Origin: Petrotoga mexicana DSM 14811 | GTDB lineage: Bacteria; Thermotogota; Thermotogae; Petrotogales; Petrotogaceae | DNA: 64,000 bases | Assembly (NCBI RefSeq): GCF_002895565.1 | Contig: NZ_AZRN01000036.1 | Coordinates: 62,001 to 126,000, forward strand | Direction of reading: 5' to 3' | In this document: in pieces, positions 35,924 through 44,356 of the stretch | How the letters are laid out: the number at the start of each line of letters is the position of its first letter | Position numbering within the stretch: position 1 is the first letter of the stretch | The notes under the pieces: model-generated | Told to the model about the DNA's origin: nothing | Seen by the model: the letters and a program-made list of their open reading frames with translations, nothing else | Databases searched by the model: none | Program-made: the position numbers and the translations under genes

Positions 35924-36919
35924 ATGAAGAAAAAAGGTAGAGGTATGGCTACGATAATGTTTGGATATGGTTACGGTGAAGGATTTCCTGATTTTTCCCA
36001 TGCGACGGTTGAATTTACCGATGATGAAAAGGTTTTGGTGGTAACCGCCGCCGCAGATGTAGGACAAGGAGTTTTAACGGTTGTTACTCAAATTGCCGCA
36101 GAAGTACTATCTGTTGAGGTTGAAAAAATAAAAGTTATTCAAGGTGATACCCATAAAACTATGAATGCAGGCTCAACCTCTGCAACTCGTCAAACCACCT
36201 TTACAGGGAATGCAGTAAAACAGGCCTGTGAAAATTTAAAGGGAAAAATCTACCACTATGCGAGCTTAGAATTTAACAGTAATTATCCAGAATTAACTTT
36301 AAAAGATGGAAAAATCATCTACAATCCTAACCCTGAAAAATCTCTTACTTACTGGGATTTGAAAAGAAAGGTGGAAGAAAAAGGAGAAATTTTGAAAGGT
36401 GAGTCAACGTTCTTTCCTCCAACATACTCTCCAGACCTAATATCCGGCCAAGCTGATAAAGTATACGTTGCTTACACTTTTATGACTCAGATCGTAGATG
36501 TGGAAGTGGACACAATCACTGGAAAAGTTGATGTCAAAGATGTATACACAGCCCTTGATTGTGGAAAAGCTATAAATCCAAAAAATGTAGAAGGACAGAT
36601 TGAAGGTGGTACAGTGCAAGGAATAGGAATGGCCCTTATGGAAGAACAAGTAATAAAAAATGGAATCACGTTAAATCCAAATATGACAGGTTACCTGGTT
36701 CCAACTTCTATGGATGTTCCGAATTTTCACTCAGTTTTAATTGAAAATGAAGATGCTATTGGACCATTTGGAGCAAAAGGTGTAGGAGAACCAACAATCA
36801 TGGCAGCCTCTCCTGCCATTGCTAACGCTATTTACGATGCCATAGGTGTCAGATTTTATGAGTTACCCATCACTCCAGAAAAAATTCTTAAAGCTTTAAA
36901 AGAAAAAGATGATGATTAA
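35924..36919 (+). CDS. Molybdenum hydroxylase catalytic subunit, C-terminal (medium) half, set 2
   Basis: The ~331-residue protein is the second molybdopterin-binding domain. It has AAADVGQGVLTVVTQIAAEV and GSTSATRQTTFTGNAV. The catalytic base is in KGVGEPTIMAASPAIANAI (Glu289). The ATG at 35924 is 7 bases after GAGGGTG; a TTG at 35918 overlaps the TGA of the first half. Since each half has its own start signal and intact motifs, I read this as a natural split rather than a broken gene. A selenium-containing form is possible but cannot be seen in sequence. Confidence 0.88.
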   Translation: MKKKGRGMATIMFGYGYGEGFPDFSHATVEFTDDEKVLVVTAAADVGQGVLTVVTQIAAEVLSVEVEKIKVIQGDTHKTMNAGSTSATRQTTFTGNAVKQACENLKGKIYHYASLEFNSNYPELTLKDGKIIYNPNPEKSLTYWDLKRKVEEKGEILKGESTFFPPTYSPDLISGQADKVYVAYTFMTQIVDVEVDTITGKVDVKDVYTALDCGKAINPKNVEGQIEGGTVQGIGMALMEEQVIKNGITLNPNMTGYLVPTSMDVPNFHSVLIENEDAIGPFGAKGVGEPTIMAASPAIANAIYDAIGVRFYELPITPEKILKALKEKDDD

Positions 36920-37463
36920 AAAGAATATTTTTCTTACAGGTTTTGTGGGGGTCGGTAAATCAACGATTATAAGTAAAGTGATCAAGCAACTATCATTGAA
37001 TATATCTGGTTTTTCAGTTGCTAGAGAAGGTAAAAAAAATAACTGGAACTCATTTTATTTAATAGATGCATCTTCTCTTAGCAAAGATAATCAACCTAGA
37101 AAAAATGAATTCAACAGATTTGCATTCAGAAATGATTACTCTAAAAATTGGGAGATAAATATTCAAGTATTTGACAAACTTGGTGTACAGCTCCTTACAA
37201 ACATCGATGATGCTGACGTAGTAATCATGGACGAATTAGGGAGATTCGAGTTAACTGCGTTCAAATTTCAAAAGAAAGTCAAAGAAGTTTTGAATAGTGG
37301 CAAACCTGTTTTAGGTGTAATAAAAGATGAGTCTAACGCATTTTTGGATGATATTAGGAATAGAAAAGACGTTCAAATATTTAGAGTGACCTTGGAAAAC
37401 CGAGAAGAAGTTTACAAAGAGGTATTATGTTTGATAAAACAAATAATTTCAATGAAGGAGTGA
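36909..37463 (+). CDS. THEP1-type nucleoside-triphosphatase
   Basis: The 184-residue protein has the Walker A GFVGVGKST at residues ~11-19 and the Walker B DVVIMDELGRFEL near residue 108, matching the THEP1/DUF265 NTPase family first studied in thermophiles. These enzymes hydrolyse various NTPs; the biological role is unknown. It overlaps the molybdenum hydroxylase gene and precedes the DHOD-like gene by 4 bases. It could assist cofactor insertion or nucleotide salvage, which is speculation. Confidence 0.82.
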   Translation: MMIKKNIFLTGFVGVGKSTIISKVIKQLSLNISGFSVAREGKKNNWNSFYLIDASSLSKDNQPRKNEFNRFAFRNDYSKNWEINIQVFDKLGVQLLTNIDDADVVIMDELGRFELTAFKFQKKVKEVLNSGKPVLGVIKDESNAFLDDIRNRKDVQIFRVTLENREEVYKEVLCLIKQIISMKE

Positions 37464-37467
37464 ATTT

Positions 37468-38559
37468 ATGGCTGATATATCTGTAGACTTATTAGGAATG
37501 TTGTTGAAAAACCCTGTAATGCCTGCTGCTGGGCCTCCCATTAAAGATGGAGAGAGTGCTCACAAAGCCAAAGAAGGAGGAGCTGGAGCAATCGTTACTA
37601 AAACGGTCTCAGTGAAAGCTGCAAAAGTTCCAAAGCCAAATATGGCACAAGTAAAAGGAGGTTTTATCAATACCGAACTTTGGTCTGAGTTATCCTTAGA
37701 GCAATGGATTGAAAAAGAATACCCCAAGGTTGTTGAAACAGGTTTACCTGTGATAATAGGAGTTGGATACACCTCTGAAGAGATAAAGGAAGTAATACCA
37801 CAAGCAGAACAATTCGCTGATGCCTTTGAACTCTCCACCCATTATCTTGGTAATGATCCAACACCTATGATTAATAGCATAAAAGCTGCAAAAGAAAGTA
37901 CAGACCTTCCCGTTATGGTAAAACTTAGTCCACAAGTAGATATTCCTACGTTTGCAAAAGAGGCTGAAAAGGCTGGTGCAGATGGTTTAGTCTTAATAAA
38001 CTCTTTCGGTCCGACGTTAGATATTGATTTCGAAAGTGGTAAACCTTTGTTGGGAAGTGAGAATGGTTTTGGATGGCTATCAGGTCAAGCAATATTTCCC
38101 TTAGCTTTGAGGTCAGTTTTTGAGGCTGTAAGATCGGTTAATATTCCAGTAGTCGGAGTAGGTGGAGTCAGTACAGGTAAAGAAGCCGTAAAAATGATAA
38201 TGGCAGGAGCCCAAGCAGTTCAAGTCTGTACCGCTGCCATTTTAAATGGACCTCAAATATATAGCAAAATTGCCAACGAAATTGAAAAGTATTTGGACGA
38301 TCATGGTTTCAACTCCCTAGAAGAAATTAGGGGAATCGCTCAAAAAAATACCGTTATTCAGCCAAATTATAAATTGATAGTTCCAGATATAAACGATGAA
38401 AAATGCACAGAATGCGGTTTATGTGTTAAAAGTTGTGTTTATGATGCAATTCACCTCGTAAAAGATCTCCACAGTGTGAGAATAGATACAAATAAATGCG
38501 CTGGTTGTGGATTATGTATAACAAGATGTAATTTCAACGCTCTGTCCTTGCCTTTATAG
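37468..38559 (+). CDS. DHOD/PreA-like flavoprotein with C-terminal 2[4Fe-4S] ferredoxin domain
   Basis: The 363-residue protein has a dihydroorotate-dehydrogenase-type FMN barrel (LKNPVMPAAGP; VMVKLSPQVDIPTFAKEA; PVVGVGGVSTGKEAVKMIMAG). A ferredoxin domain with two CxxCxxCxxxC sites follows (CTECGLCVKSC, CAGCGLCITRC). This is the layout of PreA (dihydropyrimidine dehydrogenase). The classical catalytic region of PreA is not obviously conserved, and no preT partner is near, so it may reduce another ring such as urate or xanthine, or work with the hydroxylases. The operon position between NTPase and adenine deaminase supports purine metabolism. Confidence 0.8.
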   Translation: MADISVDLLGMLLKNPVMPAAGPPIKDGESAHKAKEGGAGAIVTKTVSVKAAKVPKPNMAQVKGGFINTELWSELSLEQWIEKEYPKVVETGLPVIIGVGYTSEEIKEVIPQAEQFADAFELSTHYLGNDPTPMINSIKAAKESTDLPVMVKLSPQVDIPTFAKEAEKAGADGLVLINSFGPTLDIDFESGKPLLGSENGFGWLSGQAIFPLALRSVFEAVRSVNIPVVGVGGVSTGKEAVKMIMAGAQAVQVCTAAILNGPQIYSKIANEIEKYLDDHGFNSLEEIRGIAQKNTVIQPNYKLIVPDINDEKCTECGLCVKSCVYDAIHLVKDLHSVRIDTNKCAGCGLCITRCNFNALSLPL

Positions 38560-38574
38560 AGGGGGGTAATACTA

Positions 38575-40287
38575 TTGTCAAACAAAGATCTTTTACCAAT
38601 AGCTTTAGGAAAGGAAAAAGCAGATTTAGTATTCAAAAACGGAAAAATAATAGACGTTTTTAACGAACAAGTTATAGAAGAAGATTTAGCTACTTCCAAT
38701 GGTGTAATCATAGGCTTTGGAAATTATGAGGGTAAAGAAGAAATTGACTTAGAAGGCAAATTCATTTCTCCGGGATTCATAGACGCCCACCTACATTTGG
38801 AAAGTGCCATGGTTACAATAGAAGAATTCGCTAAAACGGTCATCCCTTTGGGGACGTTGACACTTGTTGCTGATCCACATGAGATAGCAAATGTATCTGG
38901 GGAAGTTGGTATAAAATACTTCTTGACAATTGGGAACAATTTACCATGGAATTTTAATTTAATGATACCCTCGTGTGTGCCTGTTACTCCTTTCGATAAA
39001 TCAGGTTCGGTACTGAACGCTGAAAAAATAAAAGAATTAATTGCAGAAGGAAGTTTTTTTGGCCTTGGTGAGGTTATGGACTATGAAGGAGTTTTAACTG
39101 GTAAAGATTATATTTGGGATAAGATAGAACTGATGAAGAACTATTTTATTGATGGTCATGCACCAAAACTAGAAGGCAAATTTTTAAACGCATATCTTTT
39201 AGCTGGAATCATGGCTGATCACGAAACCACATCCCCCGATGAGGCATTAGAAAAGGTTTCAAAAGGTATGTACATAATGGTTAGGGAAGGTTCAGTTACG
39301 AGGGATCTTCAGAGCTTGTTACCTGCAATTAACGATAAAAACAACTGTAACTTTTTATTCGCCACAGATGACAAACACCCTGAAGACCTTCTCTCAGAAG
39401 GCCATATTAATTTTATGATTAAAAAGGCTATAAAACTCGGAATGGAACCAATTAGAGCGATAAAACTTGCCACTCTGAATGCTGCACGTTCTTTAGGATT
39501 ACATCGTTTGGGAGGTATTGCTCCAGGTTATAAGGCTGATTTTCTGATAATCGACAATTTAGATGATTTGAACGTTTTACAAGTTTACAAAGACGGAAAA
39601 AAAGTAGCAGAAAACGGAAAAGCATTATTCCAAGTTGACTCTAATAACTTTGAAAAACCTACGTCCATTTTTCATTCTGTAAATATTGCTCCCATTAAAG
39701 AAGAGGATTTCAATATTCCTAAGGGGAAAACTTACCGTGTTATTAACATGATTCAGGATCAGATTATCACTGAAGAGGAGTTTTTCTCATTTCCAGATAG
39801 TTTTGAAGAAGAACGATTTATAAGGTATAATATAAATAAAATTGCGGTTGTAGAAAGACACAAAAGTACTGGAAAGATTGGTTTGGGTTTGATAAGGGGT
39901 TTTGGATTGGAGTTTGGTGCCATTGCGAGCTCCATAGCTCATGATTCTCACAACATTATTGTAATAGGTACGAATTCAAGAGATATGAAGATGGCAATAG
40001 ACAAGATAGCTGAAATTCAGGGTGGAATTGTGATTGTTAATAATAAAAATATTGTTGATTTTATCAACTTACCCATCGGAGGACTTGTTTCTACCGACCC
40101 AATTGGAAAAGTTTCCGAAAAGCTTCAAGTACTTAGAAAAATTGCCCATGACTTAGGGGTCAAAATTAACAGCCCTTTCATGACATTAGCATTTATGGGT
40201 TTACCAGTGGTTCCCAAATTAAAGATAACTTGTGATGGCTTATACGATGTTGAAAATAATACTTTTGTACCATTGGTTGTAAATTGA
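38575..40287 (+). CDS. ade: Adenine deaminase
   Basis: Adenine deaminase converts adenine to hypoxanthine. The 570-residue protein shows the family marks DAHLHLESAMVTIEEF, VADPHEIANV, INGH-like IDGHAPKLEG, ADHETTSPDEA and FATDDKHPEDLLSEGHI, with the C-terminal domain PIGGLVSTDP. The length is normal. TTG start after GAGGGGGGTAA. It feeds hypoxanthine to the molybdenum hydroxylases beside it, and a purine permease gene follows. Confidence 0.96.
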   Translation: MSNKDLLPIALGKEKADLVFKNGKIIDVFNEQVIEEDLATSNGVIIGFGNYEGKEEIDLEGKFISPGFIDAHLHLESAMVTIEEFAKTVIPLGTLTLVADPHEIANVSGEVGIKYFLTIGNNLPWNFNLMIPSCVPVTPFDKSGSVLNAEKIKELIAEGSFFGLGEVMDYEGVLTGKDYIWDKIELMKNYFIDGHAPKLEGKFLNAYLLAGIMADHETTSPDEALEKVSKGMYIMVREGSVTRDLQSLLPAINDKNNCNFLFATDDKHPEDLLSEGHINFMIKKAIKLGMEPIRAIKLATLNAARSLGLHRLGGIAPGYKADFLIIDNLDDLNVLQVYKDGKKVAENGKALFQVDSNNFEKPTSIFHSVNIAPIKEEDFNIPKGKTYRVINMIQDQIITEEEFFSFPDSFEEERFIRYNINKIAVVERHKSTGKIGLGLIRGFGLEFGAIASSIAHDSHNIIVIGTNSRDMKMAIDKIAEIQGGIVIVNNKNIVDFINLPIGGLVSTDPIGKVSEKLQVLRKIAHDLGVKINSPFMTLAFMGLPVVPKLKITCDGLYDVENNTFVPLVVN

Positions 40288-40310
40288 TATTTTAAAAGGG
40301 GGTTAAACTT

Positions 40311-41633
40311 ATGGCAAACACTCAGCAAGAAGGTTTTTTAGAAAGGACTTTCAAGTTAAAAGAGAACGGAACAAACGTTAGAACTGAGGTCTTAGCTGGT
40401 ATCACAACGTTTATGACGATGGCTTATATCATCTTCGTGAACCCTTCTATACTTAGTGATGCAGGAATGCCTTTCAACGGGGTCTTTATAGCTACTATAG
40501 CTGGAGCAATTTTAGGTACTGTAATGATGGCCTTACTGACCAATTATCCATTTGCATTGGCTTCAGGAATGGGTTTAAACGCTTTCTTTGCCTATTCAGT
40601 CGTAATAGGTATGGGGGTCCCTTGGCAAACCGCTCTAGGAATAGTTTTTTTGGAGGGTATCATCTTTATTGTACTTAGTGTTACCCCCGTAAGACAAATG
40701 ATCGTTAATTCGATCCCAATGAGTCTGAAAACGGGGATAAGTTCTGGAATTGGTTTGTTTATTGCTTTTATAGGTTTGCAAAACGCCGGCATAGTAGTAG
40801 CAGATCCTGCAACATTGGTAAGAATGGGGGATTTATTTTCTGGGACGGCTTTAATAGCGTTATTAGGCCTAATCATAACCGGGATTTTACACGCATTAAG
40901 GGTAAAAGGAGCCCTATTGTTAGGAATCATAATTGCTACAATCTTAGGGTTTTTCAACGGAGTCACACCAATACCCGAAGGTGTTGTAGCATTGCCAAGA
41001 ATGGCTGATTGGTCTCAAGTTTTGTTCCAACTCGATATCAAATCTGCATTTAATATCGGCATGATAGGTGTTTTGATTTCGTTCTTATTTGTAGATCTAT
41101 TTGATACAGCAGGTACGTTAGTAGGGGTTAGTCAGCAAGCAGGTTATTTGAAAGAAGACGGTTCCTTACCAAAAGCAGATAGAGCTCTCTTAGCTGACGC
41201 TATTGCTACTACTGGTGGTGCACTCTTCGGAACCAGTACTGTTACAACATACGTTGAATCTGCGTCAGGTGTTTCTGAAGGTGGAAGAACAGGGTTAACA
41301 GGTATCGTTGTTGCTATTTTATTCTTCCTTTCCTTATTTTTTCAACCTATAATAGCTATAGTACCCGGTGCAGCAACAGCACCAGCATTGATAATCGTTG
41401 GGGTAATGATGTTATCAAATATAAGAAGCATAAAATGGGAAGCTTTTACAGAAGTTTTTCCCGCTTTCGTTGCAATGATAGTAATGCCTTTAACTTATTC
41501 CATTTCTAACGGAATAGCTTTAGGCTTTATAACCTATCCTTTAATTAAATTATTCACTGGCAAAGGTAAAGAAGTACATTGGTTAGTATACGTTTTGTGT
41601 GCTTTATTTATTGTTTACTTTATTTGGCTCTAA
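40311..41633 (+). CDS. AzgA-type NCS2 purine (hypoxanthine/guanine) permease
   Basis: The 440-residue membrane protein begins with LKENGTNVRTEVLAGITTF and has MAYIIFVNP, ALASGMGLNAFFAY, VSVTPVRQM-like VLSVTPVRQMIVNSIP, LFDTAGTLVGVSQQAGYL, and TSTVTTYVESASGVSEGGRT. These are diagnostic for the AzgA/GhxP branch that imports hypoxanthine, guanine or adenine. Its place directly after adenine deaminase fits uptake of adenine or hypoxanthine. The ATG follows AAAGGGGG. Confidence 0.93.
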   Translation: MANTQQEGFLERTFKLKENGTNVRTEVLAGITTFMTMAYIIFVNPSILSDAGMPFNGVFIATIAGAILGTVMMALLTNYPFALASGMGLNAFFAYSVVIGMGVPWQTALGIVFLEGIIFIVLSVTPVRQMIVNSIPMSLKTGISSGIGLFIAFIGLQNAGIVVADPATLVRMGDLFSGTALIALLGLIITGILHALRVKGALLLGIIIATILGFFNGVTPIPEGVVALPRMADWSQVLFQLDIKSAFNIGMIGVLISFLFVDLFDTAGTLVGVSQQAGYLKEDGSLPKADRALLADAIATTGGALFGTSTVTTYVESASGVSEGGRTGLTGIVVAILFFLSLFFQPIIAIVPGAATAPALIIVGVMMLSNIRSIKWEAFTEVFPAFVAMIVMPLTYSISNGIALGFITYPLIKLFTGKGKEVHWLVYVLCALFIVYFIWL

Positions 41634-41661
41634 ATCATTTAGGTAGGAAGTGGGTTTTACA

Positions 41662-42279
41662 ATGATATCAGCGGTGGTATTAGCAGCTGGTGAATCCTTA
41701 AGAATGGGAACTCCTAAACAGATTTTACCTTGGGAAAATACAACTGTTTTAGAAAGCATTATCATCAAACTTATGAAATGCCAATATATAGACGATGAAA
41801 TAATCATTGTATTAGGAGGTAACTTTGAGAATATAATTCCACTTTTTTCGAAGTATGAAGACCACCGTTTGAAAATAGTAAAGAATAACAATTTCCAAAA
41901 AGGCATGCTAACAAGTGTGTGGAGTGGTTTGAACTCATTATCCAATAATTCTGAATACATACTTTTCACACTTGGAGACATGCCTTTAATCAAAATAGAA
42001 ACATTCAACACACTTGCTAGCTTTGCTATAAAAAACAAAACAATTGTTTTGGCACCTACTTATCACGGGAAAAGAGGCCATCCATTGATTGTACATAAAA
42101 GTCAGATACCAGATATTTATCAATTATCAGGACCTGGAGGGTTAAGAACACTTTTAAGTAAATATCCTGAAAGAGTAACACTGCACGAAGTCCATGATGA
42201 AGGTATTACCATAGATATTGATACCTTTGAAGATTACAATATATATCTAAAAAAACAAAAGGGAGATGATAGTGAGTGA
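41662..42279 (+). CDS. mocA: MocA-like molybdenum cofactor cytidylyltransferase
   Basis: The ~205-residue nucleotidyltransferase has the GT-A motif ISAVVLAAGESLRMGTPKQIL, the metal site FTLGDMPLI, and the closing GHPLIV and ITIDIDTFEDY found in MocA/YgfJ. It attaches CMP to molybdopterin to give the cytosine dinucleotide cofactor that many bacterial molybdenum hydroxylases use. It is therefore a dedicated maturation gene for the two hydroxylases upstream. The ATG at 41662 is preferred over GTG 41650. It overlaps the next gene. Confidence 0.9.
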   Translation: MISAVVLAAGESLRMGTPKQILPWENTTVLESIIIKLMKCQYIDDEIIIVLGGNFENIIPLFSKYEDHRLKIVKNNNFQKGMLTSVWSGLNSLSNNSEYILFTLGDMPLIKIETFNTLASFAIKNKTIVLAPTYHGKRGHPLIVHKSQIPDIYQLSGPGGLRTLLSKYPERVTLHEVHDEGITIDIDTFEDYNIYLKKQKGDDSE

Positions 42280-43280
42280 AGAGATTTTCATCCTTTTTTT
42301 TACTTTTGTTTCTTTTAACTTTCGCATATGTATTATTTGCCAATACAATAACGGTTACTGATATGGCAGGAAGGGAGGTAACAATACCTTCTAAAATAGA
42401 ACGTATCGTGACAACTTACAAACCTGCTACTCAATTCGTATTTGCATTAAATGCTCAAAGAATGCTTGTTGGCGTGGATAATACATCAACAAGAGAAAAA
42501 TTATTTACTTCAATTTATCCGGAAGTAGAACTGTTAGTAGAAGTGGGTTCAAAAAGAGAAGGGATAAATATTGAAACAGTGGCATCTTTAAATCCTGATT
42601 TAGTAATACTATTTCCACATAACCAAGCCGAATTCACAGCTTCCAAATTAGAAACGTTAGGGATTTCTACAATTATTATCAATCCTGAAAGTTTAGAAGA
42701 AATACGGGAAACCAACCGATTATTAGGAGAAGTATTGGGATTAGAAGATAGAGCGAAAATTGTAGATAAACAGTTTGATAATATTTTAAAATTGTTGGAA
42801 AAGACTAAAAACTTGCCGCAGGCTCAGAAAAAAGTTGTCTATTTCGCTAATTCTCAACTATTGGATACAGTGGGAAAAGATATGATGCAAACGGATATGA
42901 TAGAGTGGGCTGGTGGAATAAATCCAGCAGCAAAAAGTGATGCTGGATTTATAAAAATATCTCCAGAACAGTTAATAGCTTGGAATCCTGATGTTATAGT
43001 TACATCCCAAAAATTTCAAGATGATATTGAGGAACTTTATAAAGAAGAAAAATATCAAAACGTTAAGGCTTTTAAAAACAAGCAAATTTACCGTTTCCCA
43101 TCAGTGCTAGAGCCATGGGATTATCCAAATCCATCATCTTATTTGGGTATGCTTTGGTTAGCAACAAAAATACATCCTGAACTTTTTTCGGATGTTGATT
43201 TTGATAAAGTAGCTGACGAATTTTATTACACTTTGTACGGAGTTTCATACAGGGAATTGTTATCTAAAATTGGAAATTAA
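42276..43280 (+). CDS. ABC transporter substrate-binding protein (FecB/BtuF type)
   Basis: The 334-residue protein has a signal peptide (FFLLLFLLTFAYVLFA) and the class III binding-protein fold: TVTDMAGREVTIPSKIERIV, NPDLVILF, LGISTIIINPESLEEI, and the long linking helix. It belongs to the iron-siderophore/cobalamin/heme group, which also contains the MolA molybdate-binding proteins. The GTG overlaps the mocA stop, which suggests that the substrate is molybdate or tungstate for the cofactor; this is an inference. No lipobox cysteine is visible. Confidence 0.85.
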   Translation: MKRFSSFFLLLFLLTFAYVLFANTITVTDMAGREVTIPSKIERIVTTYKPATQFVFALNAQRMLVGVDNTSTREKLFTSIYPEVELLVEVGSKREGINIETVASLNPDLVILFPHNQAEFTASKLETLGISTIIINPESLEEIRETNRLLGEVLGLEDRAKIVDKQFDNILKLLEKTKNLPQAQKKVVYFANSQLLDTVGKDMMQTDMIEWAGGINPAAKSDAGFIKISPEQLIAWNPDVIVTSQKFQDDIEELYKEEKYQNVKAFKNKQIYRFPSVLEPWDYPNPSSYLGMLWLATKIHPELFSDVDFDKVADEFYYTLYGVSYRELLSKIGN

Positions 43281-43312
43281 ATCATTAAACTTATTTATAT
43301 GGAGATATTAAT

Positions 43313-44356
43313 ATGCACATTCACAATAAGAATCAGACTCCAGGTCAACATCAAAAAAGAACACTTCTCTATCTTTTATTAATTCTGTTATTGTTATTTA
43401 TTATTTCACTTTTTGTTGGAAGATACAAAATCTCGTTCGTTGAAATTATTAACACGATAAAAAACTTACTCTTACGTAACGATATACAAAGTAGTAACGA
43501 TTGGTTAGTTTTCTTTCACATTCGTTTGCCGAGAATTATATTGGTAATGTTTGTGGGTTCTGTTCTATCTATAACTGGTGCAACATATCAAAGCGTTTTT
43601 AGAAATCCATTGGCTTCTCCTTCTATCCTTGGTGTGTCAGCCGGATCAGCATTTGGAGTAGCTTTGGCTATTTTGATCAACGAAGAATCGTTATTTGATA
43701 CTTACTTATTATCTTTTCTGTTAGGGTTAGTTGCCGTTCTTTTTACGTTTTTTATTTCCGTTTGGAGTAAAGTGAAGGGGGTTACCGTTCTTGTTTTGGC
43801 AGGAATGGCGGTAACCTCTTTTTTCAACGCATGTGTCTCTTTAGTACAATACTTAGCAGATCCTTACGAAAAATTACCAAATATAGTATTTTGGTTAATG
43901 GGAAGTTTCAACAGGGCAGGTTGGAGAGAAGTATATATTTCATTATTTACAATGCTTCCAGGGATAATAATTCTTCTTATTTTAAGATGGTATTTGAACG
44001 TTATGTCTATGGGAGAAGAAGAAGCATTATCCATGGGAATAAATGTTCGAAGAATGAGAATTTTATTGATCATTGTAAGTACCGTTATGGTTGCCCCTAC
44101 AGTGGCTGTTGCAGGTCAGGTAAGCTGGATTGGTTTGATTACTCCACACATTGCGAGGTACATAATAGGTGCAAATCATAGGTACATGCTTCCTGCAACG
44201 TGCATTTTAGGCTCTGTACTTCTGCTTATTATGGACAACATCGCGAGAACAATCACACCTGCAGAGATCCCTATAAGTATCGTTACCGCCTTTATAGGCG
44301 CGCCTTTTTTTGTCTATCTTTTATTAAGAAGAAGAGAAAGTGGGTGGAATCAATGA
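43313..44356 (+). CDS. FecCD family ABC transporter permease
   Basis: The 347-residue permease has about ten membrane helices and the family motifs RLPRIILVMFVGS, SITGATYQSVFRNPLASP, LGVSAGSAFG and QVSWIGLITPHIARYIIGANHR. The N terminus is histidine-rich (MHIHNKNQTPGQHQ), which may bind metal or be incidental. It lies between the binding protein and the ATPase, whose ATG overlaps its stop. Substrate is probably a metal oxyanion or iron complex; the mocA context favours molybdate/tungstate. Confidence 0.92.
   Translation: MHIHNKNQTPGQHQKRTLLYLLLILLLLFIISLFVGRYKISFVEIINTIKNLLLRNDIQSSNDWLVFFHIRLPRIILVMFVGSVLSITGATYQSVFRNPLASPSILGVSAGSAFGVALAILINEESLFDTYLLSFLLGLVAVLFTFFISVWSKVKGVTVLVLAGMAVTSFFNACVSLVQYLADPYEKLPNIVFWLMGSFNRAGWREVYISLFTMLPGIIILLILRWYLNVMSMGEEEALSMGINVRRMRILLIIVSTVMVAPTVAVAGQVSWIGLITPHIARYIIGANHRYMLPATCILGSVLLLIMDNIARTITPAEIPISIVTAFIGAPFFVYLLLRRRESGWNQ

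Noticed and set aside
35890-35930. Set-2 catalytic gene split as a frameshift pseudogene
   Set aside because: Each half has its own ribosome binding site and intact motifs, and a natural split is known in nicotinate dehydrogenase; kept as two genes.
26905-36919. Selenocysteine (in-frame TGA) in the molybdenum hydroxylases
   Set aside because: All frames are read without internal TGA; selenium in this class is a cofactor atom and cannot be seen in the sequence.
43831-44181. 116-codon plus-strand frame inside the FecCD permease gene
   Set aside because: Same-strand alternative frame of a clear permease; the translation is low in normal protein features.
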